Source: an uncultured Draconibacterium sp.
GTDB lineage: Bacteria > Bacteroidota > Bacteroidia > Bacteroidales > Prolixibacteraceae
Direction: 5' to 3'
Assembly: GCA_947492175.1 (NCBI GenBank)
Contig: CANLMQ010000052.1
Span: forward strand, 1 to 27,651
DNA length: 27,651 nucleotides
Part shown: piece after piece, positions 1 through 8,631 of the stretch
Position numbering within the stretch: position 1 is the stretch's first letter
Layout: every line of letters starts with the position of its first letter
Made by a program: the position numbers and the translations under genes
The notes under the pieces: model-generated
What the model was told of the DNA's origin: nothing
What the model saw: only the letters and a program-made list of their open reading frames with translations
The model's database searches: none

Positions 1-428
1 ATATAAGACTTTGCACAAAGCTCAGCAGTTGGCACTCTTCTGATACCCCGTCTGCTTGCAGCGGGGTAGTTCATTTGTAATTTGTTTTTTACTACCAAAT
101 CGGCTAAAACCGTTGCAGAAAATACTTTTGTAATTGAGCCTATCTCAAAAACCTTATTTTCATTTTGTATGGTTTTTATACTGTCGTTTTCTTTAATAAT
201 ACCGTAATAATTTACTTCTCCGTTTTTTATAAGCGCAATAGATAATTGAGCTTTTTCTGGAAACATATTCACATTCTCATACATTATTTCTGAGAAGTTT
301 TTGGGTATCTTATTTAGCGCATTTTGTTCGATAGCTTTTTGCTCCATCGGGGGTTGGGCTTTTAAAATACTTATACCACTTATAAGAATAATAAATACGA
401 TACTGGTTTTAATTGTTGCTGATTTCAT
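1..428 (-). pseudogene. Serine hydrolase (beta-lactamase family), N-terminal part, apparently disrupted
   Basis: The reading frame starts at ATG 428 and is open to the window edge (142 codons). It begins with a signal peptide (a hydrophobic stretch around residues 9-24, then KAQ). It carries the motif EIGSITKVFSATVLADLV, in which SITK is the SxxK nucleophile motif of class C beta-lactamase-like serine hydrolases/penicillin-binding proteins. Family members normally continue after KNKLQ with a sequence like LDDPI. Here the frame instead enters the hairpin at 44-68 and then reads an unrelated, basic, Cys-containing tail. I infer truncation by repeat insertion, but a partial gene with an unusual tail cannot be excluded because the window ends. 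It lies 91 bp downstream of the alpha/beta hydrolase on the same strand. Confidence 0.6.
44..68. repeat. GC-rich hairpin repeat, REP-like
   Basis: TACCCCG (44-50) and CGGGGTA (62-68) form a perfect 7-bp stem around an 11-base loop that can itself pair (CTG/CAG). It is followed by GTAGTTCATT. The GC content stands out against the AT-rich gene it sits in. The layout, a GC-rich stem-loop with a GTAG-type tetranucleotide at its base, resembles REP palindromes moved by REP-associated (RAYT/IS200-like) transposases. That identification is inference; no transposase is visible. Confidence 0.5.
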
Positions 429-519
429 TTTGCTATATTAATTTGTGCTAAAAGTTTGGTTCTAATTTTTATGTGCAGGGTAGGATCAAGTATGCACTTC
501 ACGTCAGATTTCCAAATGA

Positions 520-1446
520 TTAACGGTCTTGCTTTTTATTCTTAATTATGAACCGAATAATCTCATTTTCAAATTGCTTTAAAACCTCGTAATTAAACGG
601 GATGTGTCCCATTTGAGGAATTAGTATCAGTTCTGCATTTTCAATTGATTCTGCTGTTTGAACAGCTCCGTATTTATCAACTGCATAATCTTCCTGGCCG
701 TGCATGACTAAGGTTGGAGTCTTAACCTTCTTAAGTTCTTCAGTCCGGTCGGTTAAAGTTTCCTGTGCTTTCACATGGCTTGCTCCAAGAGCTTTGTTAA
801 TAGGTTGCCGTTTGTAAAGATTTTTTGTGTATTCTATGGCAAGTTCTTTATCGAATTTCGCAGTGCCGTTCAGGTATTTCCACACATTTAAAAAACCATC
901 CAGATCGGATTCAAAACTGCCTTGTGGTTTATTTGCCAGGTAAATCTCCCAGGTTTTTTGGGGAGGCATTGGTACAGTTGGTGAATTTGTTGACGAAGAA
1001 ATCGAAGTCATTGAAATTATCCGGCCGGGATAATGAATCCCCAACAGCTGAACAATAAATCCGCCCATTGAATGTCCTATCACATGCGCTTTGTAGACAT
1101 TTAGTGAATCTAAAATAGTTAAAGCATCATTTGCCAACTGCATAAAATTGTAGGGACTTTTATTCCAGTCAATTTTTGATGAGTATCCAAAGTCGCGATG
1201 GTCGTATTTTATTACAAAGAATCCGTTTTGCACCAAACTATCACAAAGGCGGTCCGACCAGAATGAACTGTTTGCGCCGGCTCCTGAAATAAACAAACAG
1301 GCTTCATTGTTTTGATCGCCGTAGGTTTCAACATACAATTTAAGGTCATTCTCTATTGAAATATATTTTTCCTGTCTCATTGTTTTTTTATACTGATTCT
1401 GGCAACTAAGCAAAGTTAATCCAAGTAGTAAGTATATTAGTCTCAT
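520..1446 (-). CDS. Alpha/beta hydrolase, lipoprotein
   Basis: 308 residues. The N-terminus MRLIYLLLGLTLLSC is an SPII signal with the lipid-modified Cys at about residue 15, so the enzyme is probably anchored in the cell envelope facing the periplasm or outside. The fold is shown by the oxyanion-loop region SGAG (54-57), the nucleophile elbow GHSMGG with Ser126, the acid in GQED (Asp253) and the base in MGH (His281). This is a complete catalytic triad with family-typical spacing. Substrate is unknown; such proteins include esterases, peptidases and haloperoxidase-like hydrolases. It starts 23 bp after the GH36-like gene, so the two are probably co-transcribed, which suggests de-esterification or release of part of a glycan or glycoside, but this is inference. 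Confidence 0.9.
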   Translation of the reverse strand: MRLIYLLLGLTLLSCQNQYKKTMRQEKYISIENDLKLYVETYGDQNNEACLFISGAGANSSFWSDRLCDSLVQNGFFVIKYDHRDFGYSSKIDWNKSPYNFMQLANDALTILDSLNVYKAHVIGHSMGGFIVQLLGIHYPGRIISMTSISSSTNSPTVPMPPQKTWEIYLANKPQGSFESDLDGFLNVWKYLNGTAKFDKELAIEYTKNLYKRQPINKALGASHVKAQETLTDRTEELKKVKTPTLVMHGQEDYAVDKYGAVQTAESIENAELILIPQMGHIPFNYEVLKQFENEIIRFIIKNKKQDR

Positions 1447-1469
1447 CTTGAATAGTGTTCTCTGTGCAA

Positions 1470-3521
1470 TTATTTTTTTCTGAAAGTGATGGTAATTTCT
1501 TTGGAATCCTTGGCAGGCTCTACACTGTAGAGATTATCAGCTATACGCTTAACGTTTGCATTACCGGCATTTAGGTTTCCATCTTCGTGCCAAATAAGTA
1601 CCGGAGCACTTTCTTTTAACGCGAGTTTAATACGATCAACAGATCGTTTTATAACCTTACATCCGGCAGGAGATAAATATTTATCGGCACGGCCGATTAC
1701 AGCCCAACCGTGTTTTACCGGAATTAAATGAACTATTTTAGTTTCCCATGCCGATAATTTGGCGGAGAATGTTTTATCCATTTTCCAAGCTTTCCCTTTA
1801 TGGAAATCATAAGCAACAAGCCCTTCTTCAGGTTGATCCCAAAGTCCTTTGTAGGGTTGAATCATTGTTCCTCCGTATTGGTAGTCATCGGGTGAAAGTT
1901 TTACTTCCAGTTCTTTGTCGTTATGCAGGTTAGCCAGCCAGAAAGTGGCCACTTCCCCTTCTAAAGGCGCAACAACCCTGATCCCATTTTCCGATGGATT
2001 GTTAAAAAAGCCTTCGGGCGTTAAAGTTCCCGGAGCCAATGGCCGAAGTAATTCCCCGTTGGCCCAAACAGCAGGCTTTATTGTAGTAAAATTAATTTTG
2101 TCGATATCTTCAGAAACATATAAAGGGCTGCCGCATACCGCCCGCATTTCAACAGCTGAACTTCCTGAATGGTATGAACTTATAAATGCATCGTGATCCA
2201 GCCAGTGAGTCATGCCCAGATAGATTGAATTACGCAGGTTTTGCACTGCAAGGTAGCGGTTGTTATCGTCGCTCTGATGATAGTCGATTCCGGAGCGGAT
2301 AAGCGCACTTTTTTCCTGTTTAAATACATGAAGGTGATGTTGGGCAATGCAGTTTAACATTCCTTCAAAGTGGTTGTTCCATGCTTTTTCCAAGCCACGA
2401 TGATTGTAGCTCATTGCCTGCACTGCATTGAGTTGAAATCTGTAGTGTTTAAAATAATCGGTTTGAAAATCTACTTTTATAAAATCGATTCCCGCATCCT
2501 GCATTTCTTTAGCCCTGTTCTCGTAGAAAATATCTGCACTTTCCTGATCGGTTTTTGGCGCCATAAAACCTTCCTTTAGTTCAAATAAATGATTGTTTAA
2601 AGCCTCTACTTGATGGTTTGGAGACATGCCTCCAAAATAACCGGCCATATGCCACCAAAGCCCAAGCCATTTTACGCCATCAGCACTTTTTAAATCTTTA
2701 AGCGGGGTAAAACCATCAACAAACTTTTCTTTGTCGGGCTGAAAGCTTAACAGGTGATTGTCTTTGTGCAATTCATATCCATCATCAATCAGCATCCACC
2801 GGATGGGGATTTCAGCACTTTCCATGTCCTTTATAATTGTAGAAAGGGTATCGGTATTCATATTTCGTCGTATGTGTTCCCAGGTGCAGTATCCGATGTA
2901 TTTAAACGGTTCGGGATATTCCTTTTTGTACCGCAGGGAAGTTTTCGATTTTAACGATTTACATTGCAAGGCTTTTTGCCAAACATTTAAACTTGCCTCG
3001 TGCGGTGTTTGCCCGTAGGCGTAGGCCAGTTTCGGAAGATTGCCGGAGAAGGTGGCTGTGCCAAAAGTACCGGCGTCGATATACATGCCCTTGTTGCGAA
3101 TGGTAAACGTGGAGAAGGCATTCTCGAAAGCCAAAGCCAGAATAGCCATATAACGATGGTTGTTTACCTGCAAACATATAAACGAACCCATATCAATTCC
3201 GTCAAATGGTTGCTTTGCTTTTAATTCTGTTCGTTGTAGGCGAAGATGTTCTAAATCGTTAAACTCGATACCCAAAAATCGGTTCCCAATGGCATGGTAG
3301 TCAATATAAGGAGCATAATATACTCCACGTTGGAACTTCGGCAGTATCAGGAAATCCGATTCAATAATTCCCCGAAAGTCGGGTTTGCTGTTTGAAACAT
3401 ATTTTTCAATAATACCAGAGTCTTTACCTTCTGATAAATCAATGGTTTGGGCATAAATTGTGTGACTTGTTAAATAGGCCAACATCAAAATTATGATGTA
3501 CCTAAAGGTTTGATTAATCAT
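1470..3521 (-). CDS. GH36-like alpha-galactosidase / Sip1-type raffinose synthase family protein
   Basis: Secreted glycoside hydrolase of 683 residues from ATG 3521. I chose this start because it is followed at once by a clear signal peptide (MINQTFRYIIILMLAYLTSH, ending TIYAQ); the longer frame back to 3566 adds 15 residues without signal character. The region YCTWEHI and LIDDGYE (around 210-250) and the later IKVDFQ match the (beta/alpha)8 barrel of clan GH-D. The Asp in KVD (about residue 351) is the expected nucleophile. SDD near residues 417-419 is the expected acid/base region. The C-terminal third looks like the beta-sandwich domain. Family members cleave or transfer alpha-galactosyl residues. 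No SusC/SusD pair is present here, so it is not a classic utilisation locus. The upstream region contains a 21-bp repeat array. Confidence 0.85.
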   Translation of the reverse strand: MINQTFRYIIILMLAYLTSHTIYAQTIDLSEGKDSGIIEKYVSNSKPDFRGIIESDFLILPKFQRGVYYAPYIDYHAIGNRFLGIEFNDLEHLRLQRTELKAKQPFDGIDMGSFICLQVNNHRYMAILALAFENAFSTFTIRNKGMYIDAGTFGTATFSGNLPKLAYAYGQTPHEASLNVWQKALQCKSLKSKTSLRYKKEYPEPFKYIGYCTWEHIRRNMNTDTLSTIIKDMESAEIPIRWMLIDDGYELHKDNHLLSFQPDKEKFVDGFTPLKDLKSADGVKWLGLWWHMAGYFGGMSPNHQVEALNNHLFELKEGFMAPKTDQESADIFYENRAKEMQDAGIDFIKVDFQTDYFKHYRFQLNAVQAMSYNHRGLEKAWNNHFEGMLNCIAQHHLHVFKQEKSALIRSGIDYHQSDDNNRYLAVQNLRNSIYLGMTHWLDHDAFISSYHSGSSAVEMRAVCGSPLYVSEDIDKINFTTIKPAVWANGELLRPLAPGTLTPEGFFNNPSENGIRVVAPLEGEVATFWLANLHNDKELEVKLSPDDYQYGGTMIQPYKGLWDQPEEGLVAYDFHKGKAWKMDKTFSAKLSAWETKIVHLIPVKHGWAVIGRADKYLSPAGCKVIKRSVDRIKLALKESAPVLIWHEDGNLNAGNANVKRIADNLYSVEPAKDSKEITITFRKK

Positions 3522-3583
3522 GTTGTGTTTTTTGTTTTCTGTAAAAGAAATATAATCGACACACAATTACAAATACCATTTCT

Positions 3584-3760
3584 CCCCATTTCTGTCATCC
3601 TCACCCACTATTTCCCTCTTATCTCCACCCGGGAAGCAGTATTCCCACGTCTGCAGGAACTTCTCCCATCGTTTTGAGTAGTTTTCCCATGGTTTTGGGT
3701 AGTATTCCCATGTCTGCAAGTAATTATCTCATGCATTTGTCCGGTTCTCCCGCGGGAATA
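3584..3760 (-). repeat. Degenerate array of about eight 21-bp units (array A), in a 300-bp gene-free stretch
   Basis: Read on the minus strand, units begin at 3751, 3730, 3709, 3688, 3667, 3646, 3625 and 3604, exactly 21 bp apart. Each begins with a form of GGGAGAA (GGGAATA, GGGAAAA, GAGATAA and similar). Unit 1 (GGGAGAACCGGACAAATG) is identical over 18 bases to unit 1 of the cleaner array at 12498-12666, and both are preceded by CCGCGGGAG. The reading frames contain stops, so it is unlikely to be coding. The rest of 3522-3879 holds only a perfect palindrome CCGCAGCTGCGG at 3843-3854. Confidence 0.75.
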
Positions 3761-3879
3761 TTTGCAAAAAGGTAGGGAATAGTGATGTTTTGTGACAAAA
3801 GGCAGTTTTTTCTCGTTGGCAGCGTGTTTTAACTATTGTAAGCCGCAGCTGCGGGAAGTCTTTATTTTGCGTACTTGCC

Positions 3880-4380
3880 TTAAAAGTTCTCCTTCTTTAA
3901 CTCCTCAAATACCTCGAGCACTATTGGGCAGGTTTCGCAGTTTTTGTGCGAGAGGTCGAGAATCTGGTAAAAGCGTTTCCGGTCGGTATGCGGATATTCG
4001 CGACAGGCTTTAGGGCGGCTTTCGTAAACAATACAATAATTGTCGGGTAAGAGAAAAGGGCAGGGGTGTTCTTTAAAAACATAGTCGCCGTCTTCATCGG
4101 TTTTTATGTACTGTTCCATAAAATCAACCGTTTTCAATTTTAGGTGTTTGGCCAGGCGCTCAATATCTTTGTCGAACAGGCGAGGCCCGATTGTTTTGCA
4201 ACAGTTGGCGCAGTCCAGGCAATCGAACTCTTCAAAAGCTTCGTGGTGTAATTCGTGTACAACATCATCCAGTTTTTTAGGCTTTTTCTTTTTTAGCTTT
4301 TTCAGAAAAGCAGCTGTTTCCTGGCGCGTTTTATCGGTAAGGAGTTTGAGTTCTTCGGGTGTTTTGTATGATATGTTCAT
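3880..4380 (-). CDS. YkgJ-family cysteine cluster protein
   Basis: 166 residues, cytoplasmic. Three cysteine groups are visible: CLDCANCC (Cys54, 57, 60, 61), then CPFLLPDNYC (107, 116) with Cys126 in ACREYP, and finally NCETC (about 148 and 151). This is the CxxCxxCC plus distal Cys pattern of the YkgJ/UPF0153 family, assumed to hold a zinc ion or an Fe-S cluster. The biochemical role of the family is not established. The N-terminus is a Lys-rich helix (KKLKKKKPKK). The gene begins 39 bp after the EamA transporter stop on the same strand, so it is likely part of one transcript. Confidence 0.9.
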   Translation of the reverse strand: MNISYKTPEELKLLTDKTRQETAAFLKKLKKKKPKKLDDVVHELHHEAFEEFDCLDCANCCKTIGPRLFDKDIERLAKHLKLKTVDFMEQYIKTDEDGDYVFKEHPCPFLLPDNYCIVYESRPKACREYPHTDRKRFYQILDLSHKNCETCPIVLEVFEELKKENF

Positions 4381-4419
4381 TTTTTGATACTTGATAAACT
4401 GCTAACTGCGACTGTAAAC

Positions 4420-5346
4420 TTATTTTCTATGTACTTCAACGGCCTTATTTTTCCCGTTTCCGTTTCGTTTTTTTAGTTGCGATAAAAACAGACCTGCAAC
4501 CACCACCACTATACCAATAATTTTTTGTAATCCCAATTCGTCTTTCAAAAGAATGTAAGCAAGAATGGCCACAAAAACCGGCACTAAGTTTATAAACGTA
4601 TTTGCTTTTGTTACTCCCATTTGGCGCACACTTTGCGTAAAAAACACAAATGCCAGCGTAGATGAAAAAACAGCCAGTAAAATAATGGCCCTGAATGCCT
4701 GCGGATGAAATTCGGTATTTATAAAGTCGTTAAGATCGAGCGCCAGCCATATGGGAAGAAACAAAATAACACCAATAATATTCTGGTATGCGATAATTGT
4801 TAAGGTGTTGTAGCGCGAAGCCAGGCTTTTTAAAACAATGGCATAGGCAATGGCGGCAAAAACAGCCATAAACTCCAGTCCAACACCCAGAGGCGAGGCA
4901 TCGAACCGAAAGCTTCCGTTTAATACAACCAAGGCAACTCCCGCAAACGAAAACAGCAGTCCGATTACATTCATCCGGCTTACTTTTTCTTTATGAAAAT
5001 ACCAGGCGGCTATTGGAGAGAGTAGCGGAATTGTGGCAACAATAACAGCTGCAACTGTCGACGAAACATATTTGAGACCATAACTTTCGCCCAGAAAATA
5101 GATAAAAGGCTCGAAAAAAGCCATCAGTAAAAACAATCTTAAATCTTTACGCGAAGGTTTTTGCAGGCGTTTTAAACCCCAGGCAATTAATGTAATTAGT
5201 GCAGCAGAAATGGCCAGCCTGAAGATGACTACTGTAATAGGTTTGTAAGCAAGAAATGCAATTTTAAACCACACAAAAGAGAAACTCCAAAAAAATGCTG
5301 CGCCAAGTGCAGCACCGGTTGCCAATATATCTTTGTTCTTCATCAT
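4420..5346 (-). CDS. EamA-family (drug/metabolite superfamily) transporter
   Basis: 308 residues with about ten hydrophobic segments in two repeats of five, the layout of DMT/EamA permeases. The first repeat begins with GAALGAAFFWSFSFVWFKIA, the second with GVGLEFMAVFAAIAYAIVLK. The family exports or imports small metabolites (amino acids, nucleosides, drugs) across the inner membrane; substrate cannot be read from sequence. The C-terminus is a short basic cytoplasmic tail (KKRNGNGKNK). It heads the minus-strand group and is divergent from the sugar isomerase-like gene at 5530; the 183-bp gap between them should hold both promoters. Confidence 0.92.
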   Translation of the reverse strand: MMKNKDILATGAALGAAFFWSFSFVWFKIAFLAYKPITVVIFRLAISAALITLIAWGLKRLQKPSRKDLRLFLLMAFFEPFIYFLGESYGLKYVSSTVAAVIVATIPLLSPIAAWYFHKEKVSRMNVIGLLFSFAGVALVVLNGSFRFDASPLGVGLEFMAVFAAIAYAIVLKSLASRYNTLTIIAYQNIIGVILFLPIWLALDLNDFINTEFHPQAFRAIILLAVFSSTLAFVFFTQSVRQMGVTKANTFINLVPVFVAILAYILLKDELGLQKIIGIVVVVAGLFLSQLKKRNGNGKNKAVEVHRK

Positions 5347-5529
5347 TTTAATCGAATGCGCAAAAATAAACTTTTATACCACTGTAATTTTATTTTGGCT
5401 AAAATTCGTCTGTTATTCAAGCCTGTAATTAAATATTAAATGGAAGATATAACATTCTGATTCAAAGAAAAGTTTCATATTTGTATATCAGACAAAATGT
5501 TTGTACTTAAATTATCTAAAACTAAAAAA

Positions 5530-6441
5530 ATGATCTTAAAGAAAATCAGTTTCAAAGTATTGGCAATGGCGGCATTCGTATTTATTATAATGGGATTTTC
5601 AGCATGCAATTCAGCGCCTAAAAAAGAAAAGGAGGAGAAAAAAGTGGAAAAACCGGCTGAGATTTTTATCGGACTACAGTTGTATTCGGTTAGAGAGGAT
5701 ATGAAAAAGGATGTGCCCGGCACACTGGCTGCTGTTGGCAACATGGGGTATAAATTTGTGGAAACTGCCGGTTATGGCGACGGTAAAATTTACGGATTTG
5801 ATCCGGTTGAATTTAAAGACCTTTGCGAGAAAAACGGCCTTCAGTTTTTAGGAGCGCATGTTGGGCAGGCAGTTCCAACACAGGAAAATTGGGATGAAAC
5901 CATGGCCTGGTGGGATGCCTGTATTGAGGCACACAAAGCGGCAGGAGCAAAGTGGATTGTGCAGCCATTTATGGACAAGGTTGGATACGAAAGTCTGGAA
6001 GGCATAAAGCGTTATTGCGAATATTTTAATGCAGTTGGCGAAAAATGTAACGCAGCTGGGATTCGTTTTGGCTACCACAATCACGATAAAGAATTTACCA
6101 CCCTGTTTGAAGAAAAACCTGTTTACAATTGGATGCTGGAACTAACCGATCCGGAAAAAGTAATGTTTCAGTTAGATTTATACTGGATTGACCAGGGCGG
6201 GAAAAAAGCAGTTGATTATTTTGCAGCATATCCCGGAAGATTTGAGCTGTATCACATTAAAGATGAAAAAGAGCTGGGCGAAAGCGGTAAGATGGATTTC
6301 AAATCGTCGTTTGAGCAGCGTGAAAAATCGGGCGCACAATATGGTATTGTTGAGGTGGAGCGCTACAACTTTGAGCCGCTGGAAAGCTGCAAAAAAAGTT
6401 TTGAGTTCTTAAAATCGCAGGATTATGTAGATTTTTATTAG
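5530..6441 (+). CDS. Sugar phosphate isomerase/epimerase-like lipoprotein (xylose isomerase-like TIM barrel)
   Basis: About 303 residues from ATG 5530. I prefer this start because MILKKISFKVLAMAAFVFII followed by MGFSAC gives a proper SPII signal; the longer frame from 5497 adds 11 residues. After a Lys/Glu-rich linker the mature part matches the AP_endonuc_2/xylose isomerase-like barrel: GLQLYSVREDM at the first strand, GAHVG, FGYHNHDKEF (metal-site His region), MFQLDLYW and YHIKDEKE. The conserved H-N-H-x-x-E and QLDxYW elements imply a divalent-metal site and a ketose/aldose isomerase or epimerase type reaction. Lipoprotein versions are common in Bacteroidota and are presumably periplasmic. 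It ends in a strong bidirectional terminator. A CATATTTG box near 5476-5483 could be the -7 promoter element. Confidence 0.88.
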   Translation: MILKKISFKVLAMAAFVFIIMGFSACNSAPKKEKEEKKVEKPAEIFIGLQLYSVREDMKKDVPGTLAAVGNMGYKFVETAGYGDGKIYGFDPVEFKDLCEKNGLQFLGAHVGQAVPTQENWDETMAWWDACIEAHKAAGAKWIVQPFMDKVGYESLEGIKRYCEYFNAVGEKCNAAGIRFGYHNHDKEFTTLFEEKPVYNWMLELTDPEKVMFQLDLYWIDQGGKKAVDYFAAYPGRFELYHIKDEKELGESGKMDFKSSFEQREKSGAQYGIVEVERYNFEPLESCKKSFEFLKSQDYVDFY

Positions 6442-6460
6442 CCGAAAAAAATAATAAGAT

Positions 6461-6497
6461 AAAAGTGCTGAAACGATCTCCGTTTCGGCACTTTTTA
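6461..6497. terminator. Bidirectional intrinsic terminator
   Basis: AAAAGTGCTGAAACG (6461-6475) pairs with CGTTTCGGCACTTTTT around a 5-base loop (one G-U pair), with T runs on both strands. It separates the convergent genes ending at 6441 (+) and 6523 (-). Confidence 0.9.
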
Positions 6498-6522
6498 TTT
6501 GATATTAGAAAGGCGGTGGCTG

Positions 6523-7170
6523 TTAAAATTTTCCGAATTTAAATGTTGCACCAAAATTAAATCCCCTTAAAGCATCGTTTTTAGTATCGTAAAGTTCAAT
6601 GTCCGATGTAAAACGGTAGCTGGCATACAGTGCTGTTCTGAAAAACCTTGCCAGGTTAAATTCCAGTTCAACTGCCGGCTCAACAACAAAAAATAAATCG
6701 TGGTCGTATTCATGTCCCGGATGATAGGGATCGACATCCCAGTCCCAGCCCCAGCCATTGTTTTCCACCAGTGCTATTCCTCCCATTCCGATAAGAATTG
6801 GGAACGAAAGGTGAACCGGTTTTGTCCCTGCCAGAATAGGTTCGAGAAATAAGCCACCGTAACCACCTGCCAGCATAAATTCTTCTTCAGGATTAATGTG
6901 GTGATAGCTCTCGTAATCGAGGTTGTTTACAAAACCATAACCACCAATGCCAATTGCAAACGAGTGGTCGAAAATAAAGGCTCCACGTGCACCTGTTACC
7001 AATGCATCGCGACCTCCGATTTGTGAATAAGCCATTGAAAAGGCACCATATCCACCGTTGCTTTTGTTTTTTGAGAAAATGGTTTGTACTTCGTCGTTGT
7101 AATAGTCATCCTGCGCTTTTGCCAAACCTACGGCCATAATTAGCGCTACTAAAAGTGTTAATTGTTTCAT
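6523..7170 (-). CDS. Small outer-membrane beta-barrel-like protein
   Basis: 215 residues. Signal peptide MKQLTLLVALIMAVGLAKAQ with cleavage after AQA-type end. The mature chain shows alternating aromatic/hydrophobic strands (GGYGAFSMAYSQIGG, HSFAIGIGGYGFV, ARFFRTALYASYRF) and ends in GFNFGATFKFGKF, a C-terminal strand with terminal Phe as expected for BAM substrates. Function unknown; about eight strands would fit the length. It is the last gene of the minus-strand series that begins with the ECF sigma factor, 48 bp after the next barrel-like gene, so it may be an ECF-controlled envelope protein. Confidence 0.75.
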   Translation of the reverse strand: MKQLTLLVALIMAVGLAKAQDDYYNDEVQTIFSKNKSNGGYGAFSMAYSQIGGRDALVTGARGAFIFDHSFAIGIGGYGFVNNLDYESYHHINPEEEFMLAGGYGGLFLEPILAGTKPVHLSFPILIGMGGIALVENNGWGWDWDVDPYHPGHEYDHDLFFVVEPAVELEFNLARFFRTALYASYRFTSDIELYDTKNDALRGFNFGATFKFGKF

Positions 7171-7218
7171 GTTGATTGTTTGTTTAATATGTTTTCTGAA
7201 AAGAGAATTGTTCGGATT

Positions 7219-7710
7219 TTAAAAATGGTACTTTATTGTAAAGGCTACATCAAATAGTTCAATGTTAAACATCTCGCGGCCCAATACATCGAAATAAGGT
7301 TTAGCTTCGAGGCCAATGGCCAGCGGAACTTCGTAAAAAACGTATTCCACTCCAACCAAACCGTCGAGTCCGGCAAGCAAAGCTGTTCTTTCCTGGTACC
7401 AGCTGGTGTTGTCGCGCACATAATGTTTGTCCCATTGTTCGTACCCAAAATGAACGCCAACACCATAAAAGAAAATAAGCTGATCGGTGAAGCTGAACAT
7501 GTCGAACTGGTGAAATTCTTTAAAAGCATGGAACTGAATACCATCGTCGCGGGTGGCCAGCAAAAACTTGTAAGAGTTGGCATCGTCGGTGTAAAAACGA
7601 TACTCGATACCTGAACTTAAGCCTCCTCTAATACCAATGGCTTTGTCGAAAGTCTGGGAAAATAATGTTGTTGGAAGCAGTAGAACTATGAATAAAAATA
7701 AGTGTTTCAT
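7219..7710 (-). CDS. Small outer-membrane protein, barrel-like
   Basis: 163 residues with signal peptide MKHLFLFIVLLLPTTLFSQ. The mature part begins FDKAIGIRGGLSSGIEYRFY and ends DVAFTIKYHF, both amphipathic strands, with a terminal Phe and GY/GV-rich strand repeats (FYGVGVHFGYEQW, VGVEYVFYEVPLAIGLEAKPYF). This resembles short outer-membrane-beta-barrel proteins of Bacteroidota. No function can be assigned. It follows the DUF2807-like gene by 17 bp, strongly suggesting co-transcription from the ECF-type promoter at 8567-8599. Confidence 0.75.
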   Translation of the reverse strand: MKHLFLFIVLLLPTTLFSQTFDKAIGIRGGLSSGIEYRFYTDDANSYKFLLATRDDGIQFHAFKEFHQFDMFSFTDQLIFFYGVGVHFGYEQWDKHYVRDNTSWYQERTALLAGLDGLVGVEYVFYEVPLAIGLEAKPYFDVLGREMFNIELFDVAFTIKYHF

Positions 7711-7727
7711 AATAAGATTAGTTGTGG

Positions 7728-8444
7728 TTAGTTATTGTTGATAACGTTGCCCGATCCCGAAATAGCGGTTTCTACTTCGGGCTGGCCATAATAAAATACA
7801 TTGCCGCTTCCCGAAATATGTGCTTTCAGATGGTGGTCAACAGAAATCCACATGTCGCCCGAACCTGAGGTCGCGGTATGGCAATCGATACTGGATAAAT
7901 CAATGGCATCTATCTCGCCCGATCCACTGATTGCAAAATCGGCATCGTTGGTTACTCCCGAAATTGTTACCGAGCCTGAGCCTGAAACCAGTGCTTCTAC
8001 TTCGTCGGCATTGCAGGCAGTAATAATTCTGCCCGAACCCGAAAGCAGTATATCCATATTGTCGCAAGTAAAGTAGTCGGTGGTAATAATTCCCGAACCG
8101 CTTAATTTTATTCCTTCCAGTTCCGGAGTTGTAATAAAAACCTCCATGGGCAGAGTGTTTTTTATCCGGGTCAGATTGTCGGTGTCGATGTTTAAAGTAC
8201 CATTGTACACGCGGGTTTCAATGTAAGGAATAACATTTTCTTCGGCACTTACAATAACCTCGTGACTATCGCCGGAGGTAATGTGCACTTCAAAATCGCC
8301 TGAGGATTTTACTTTGTCGAAACTGTTGGCAATACGGCCTTCCGAAGTAACGATTCCATTTCCGTCGATGGTGTCTTTTACGCAGCTTGTTGCCCCCATC
8401 AGAAGGGCGACCGAGCTTACAAAAAATAGTTTAATTGTTTTCAT
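7728..8444 (-). CDS. DUF2807-like (GIN domain, putative adhesin head) lipoprotein
   Basis: 238 residues from ATG 8444. This start gives MKTIKLFFVSSVALLMGATS followed by Cys, an SPII lipobox; the longer frame to 8522 adds 26 unlikely residues. The mature part consists of repeated short beta strands with the recurring motif SGSG (KLSGSGIITT, LLSGSGRIIT, LVSGSGSVTI, AISGSGEIDA, TSGSGDMWI, HISGSGNVFY, AISGSGNVIN). This right-handed beta-helix pattern is typical of the DUF2807/GIN domain. The domain's role is not established; it is often found next to anti-sigma or regulatory genes in Bacteroidota. It has its own ECF-type promoter about 120 bp upstream. Confidence 0.85.
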   Translation of the reverse strand: MKTIKLFFVSSVALLMGATSCVKDTIDGNGIVTSEGRIANSFDKVKSSGDFEVHITSGDSHEVIVSAEENVIPYIETRVYNGTLNIDTDNLTRIKNTLPMEVFITTPELEGIKLSGSGIITTDYFTCDNMDILLSGSGRIITACNADEVEALVSGSGSVTISGVTNDADFAISGSGEIDAIDLSSIDCHTATSGSGDMWISVDHHLKAHISGSGNVFYYGQPEVETAISGSGNVINNN

Positions 8445-8566
8445 GTGAATAAGTTGTTTGTGATGGTCAGATGAATAGCAGTTGGCAGAATAACATTGGC
8501 TAATTGTTTTCATGGCTGGCAACCTGCCTCCGACATTAAATTGTTATTTGTTTTCTGTTACACCTT

Positions 8567-8599
8567 TAATGACAGGCAATTTTTTTGAGGGTTGCAAAA
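8567..8599 (-). promoter_or_regulatory. ECF-sigma type promoter for the DUF2807-like gene
   Basis: On the minus strand TTTTGCAACCC (8599-8589), 12 bases, then CCTGTCATTA (8576-8567). The same two boxes with the same spacing precede the ECF sigma gene at 10914-10946. A GCAACC-like -35 with a TGTC -10 is the general form of ECF promoters. The predicted start is near 8560, giving a leader of about 115 bases before ATG 8444. Confidence 0.75.
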
Positions 8600-8631
8600 G
8601 GGGTGAAAAAATATGTTCTTATTGCGAAAAT

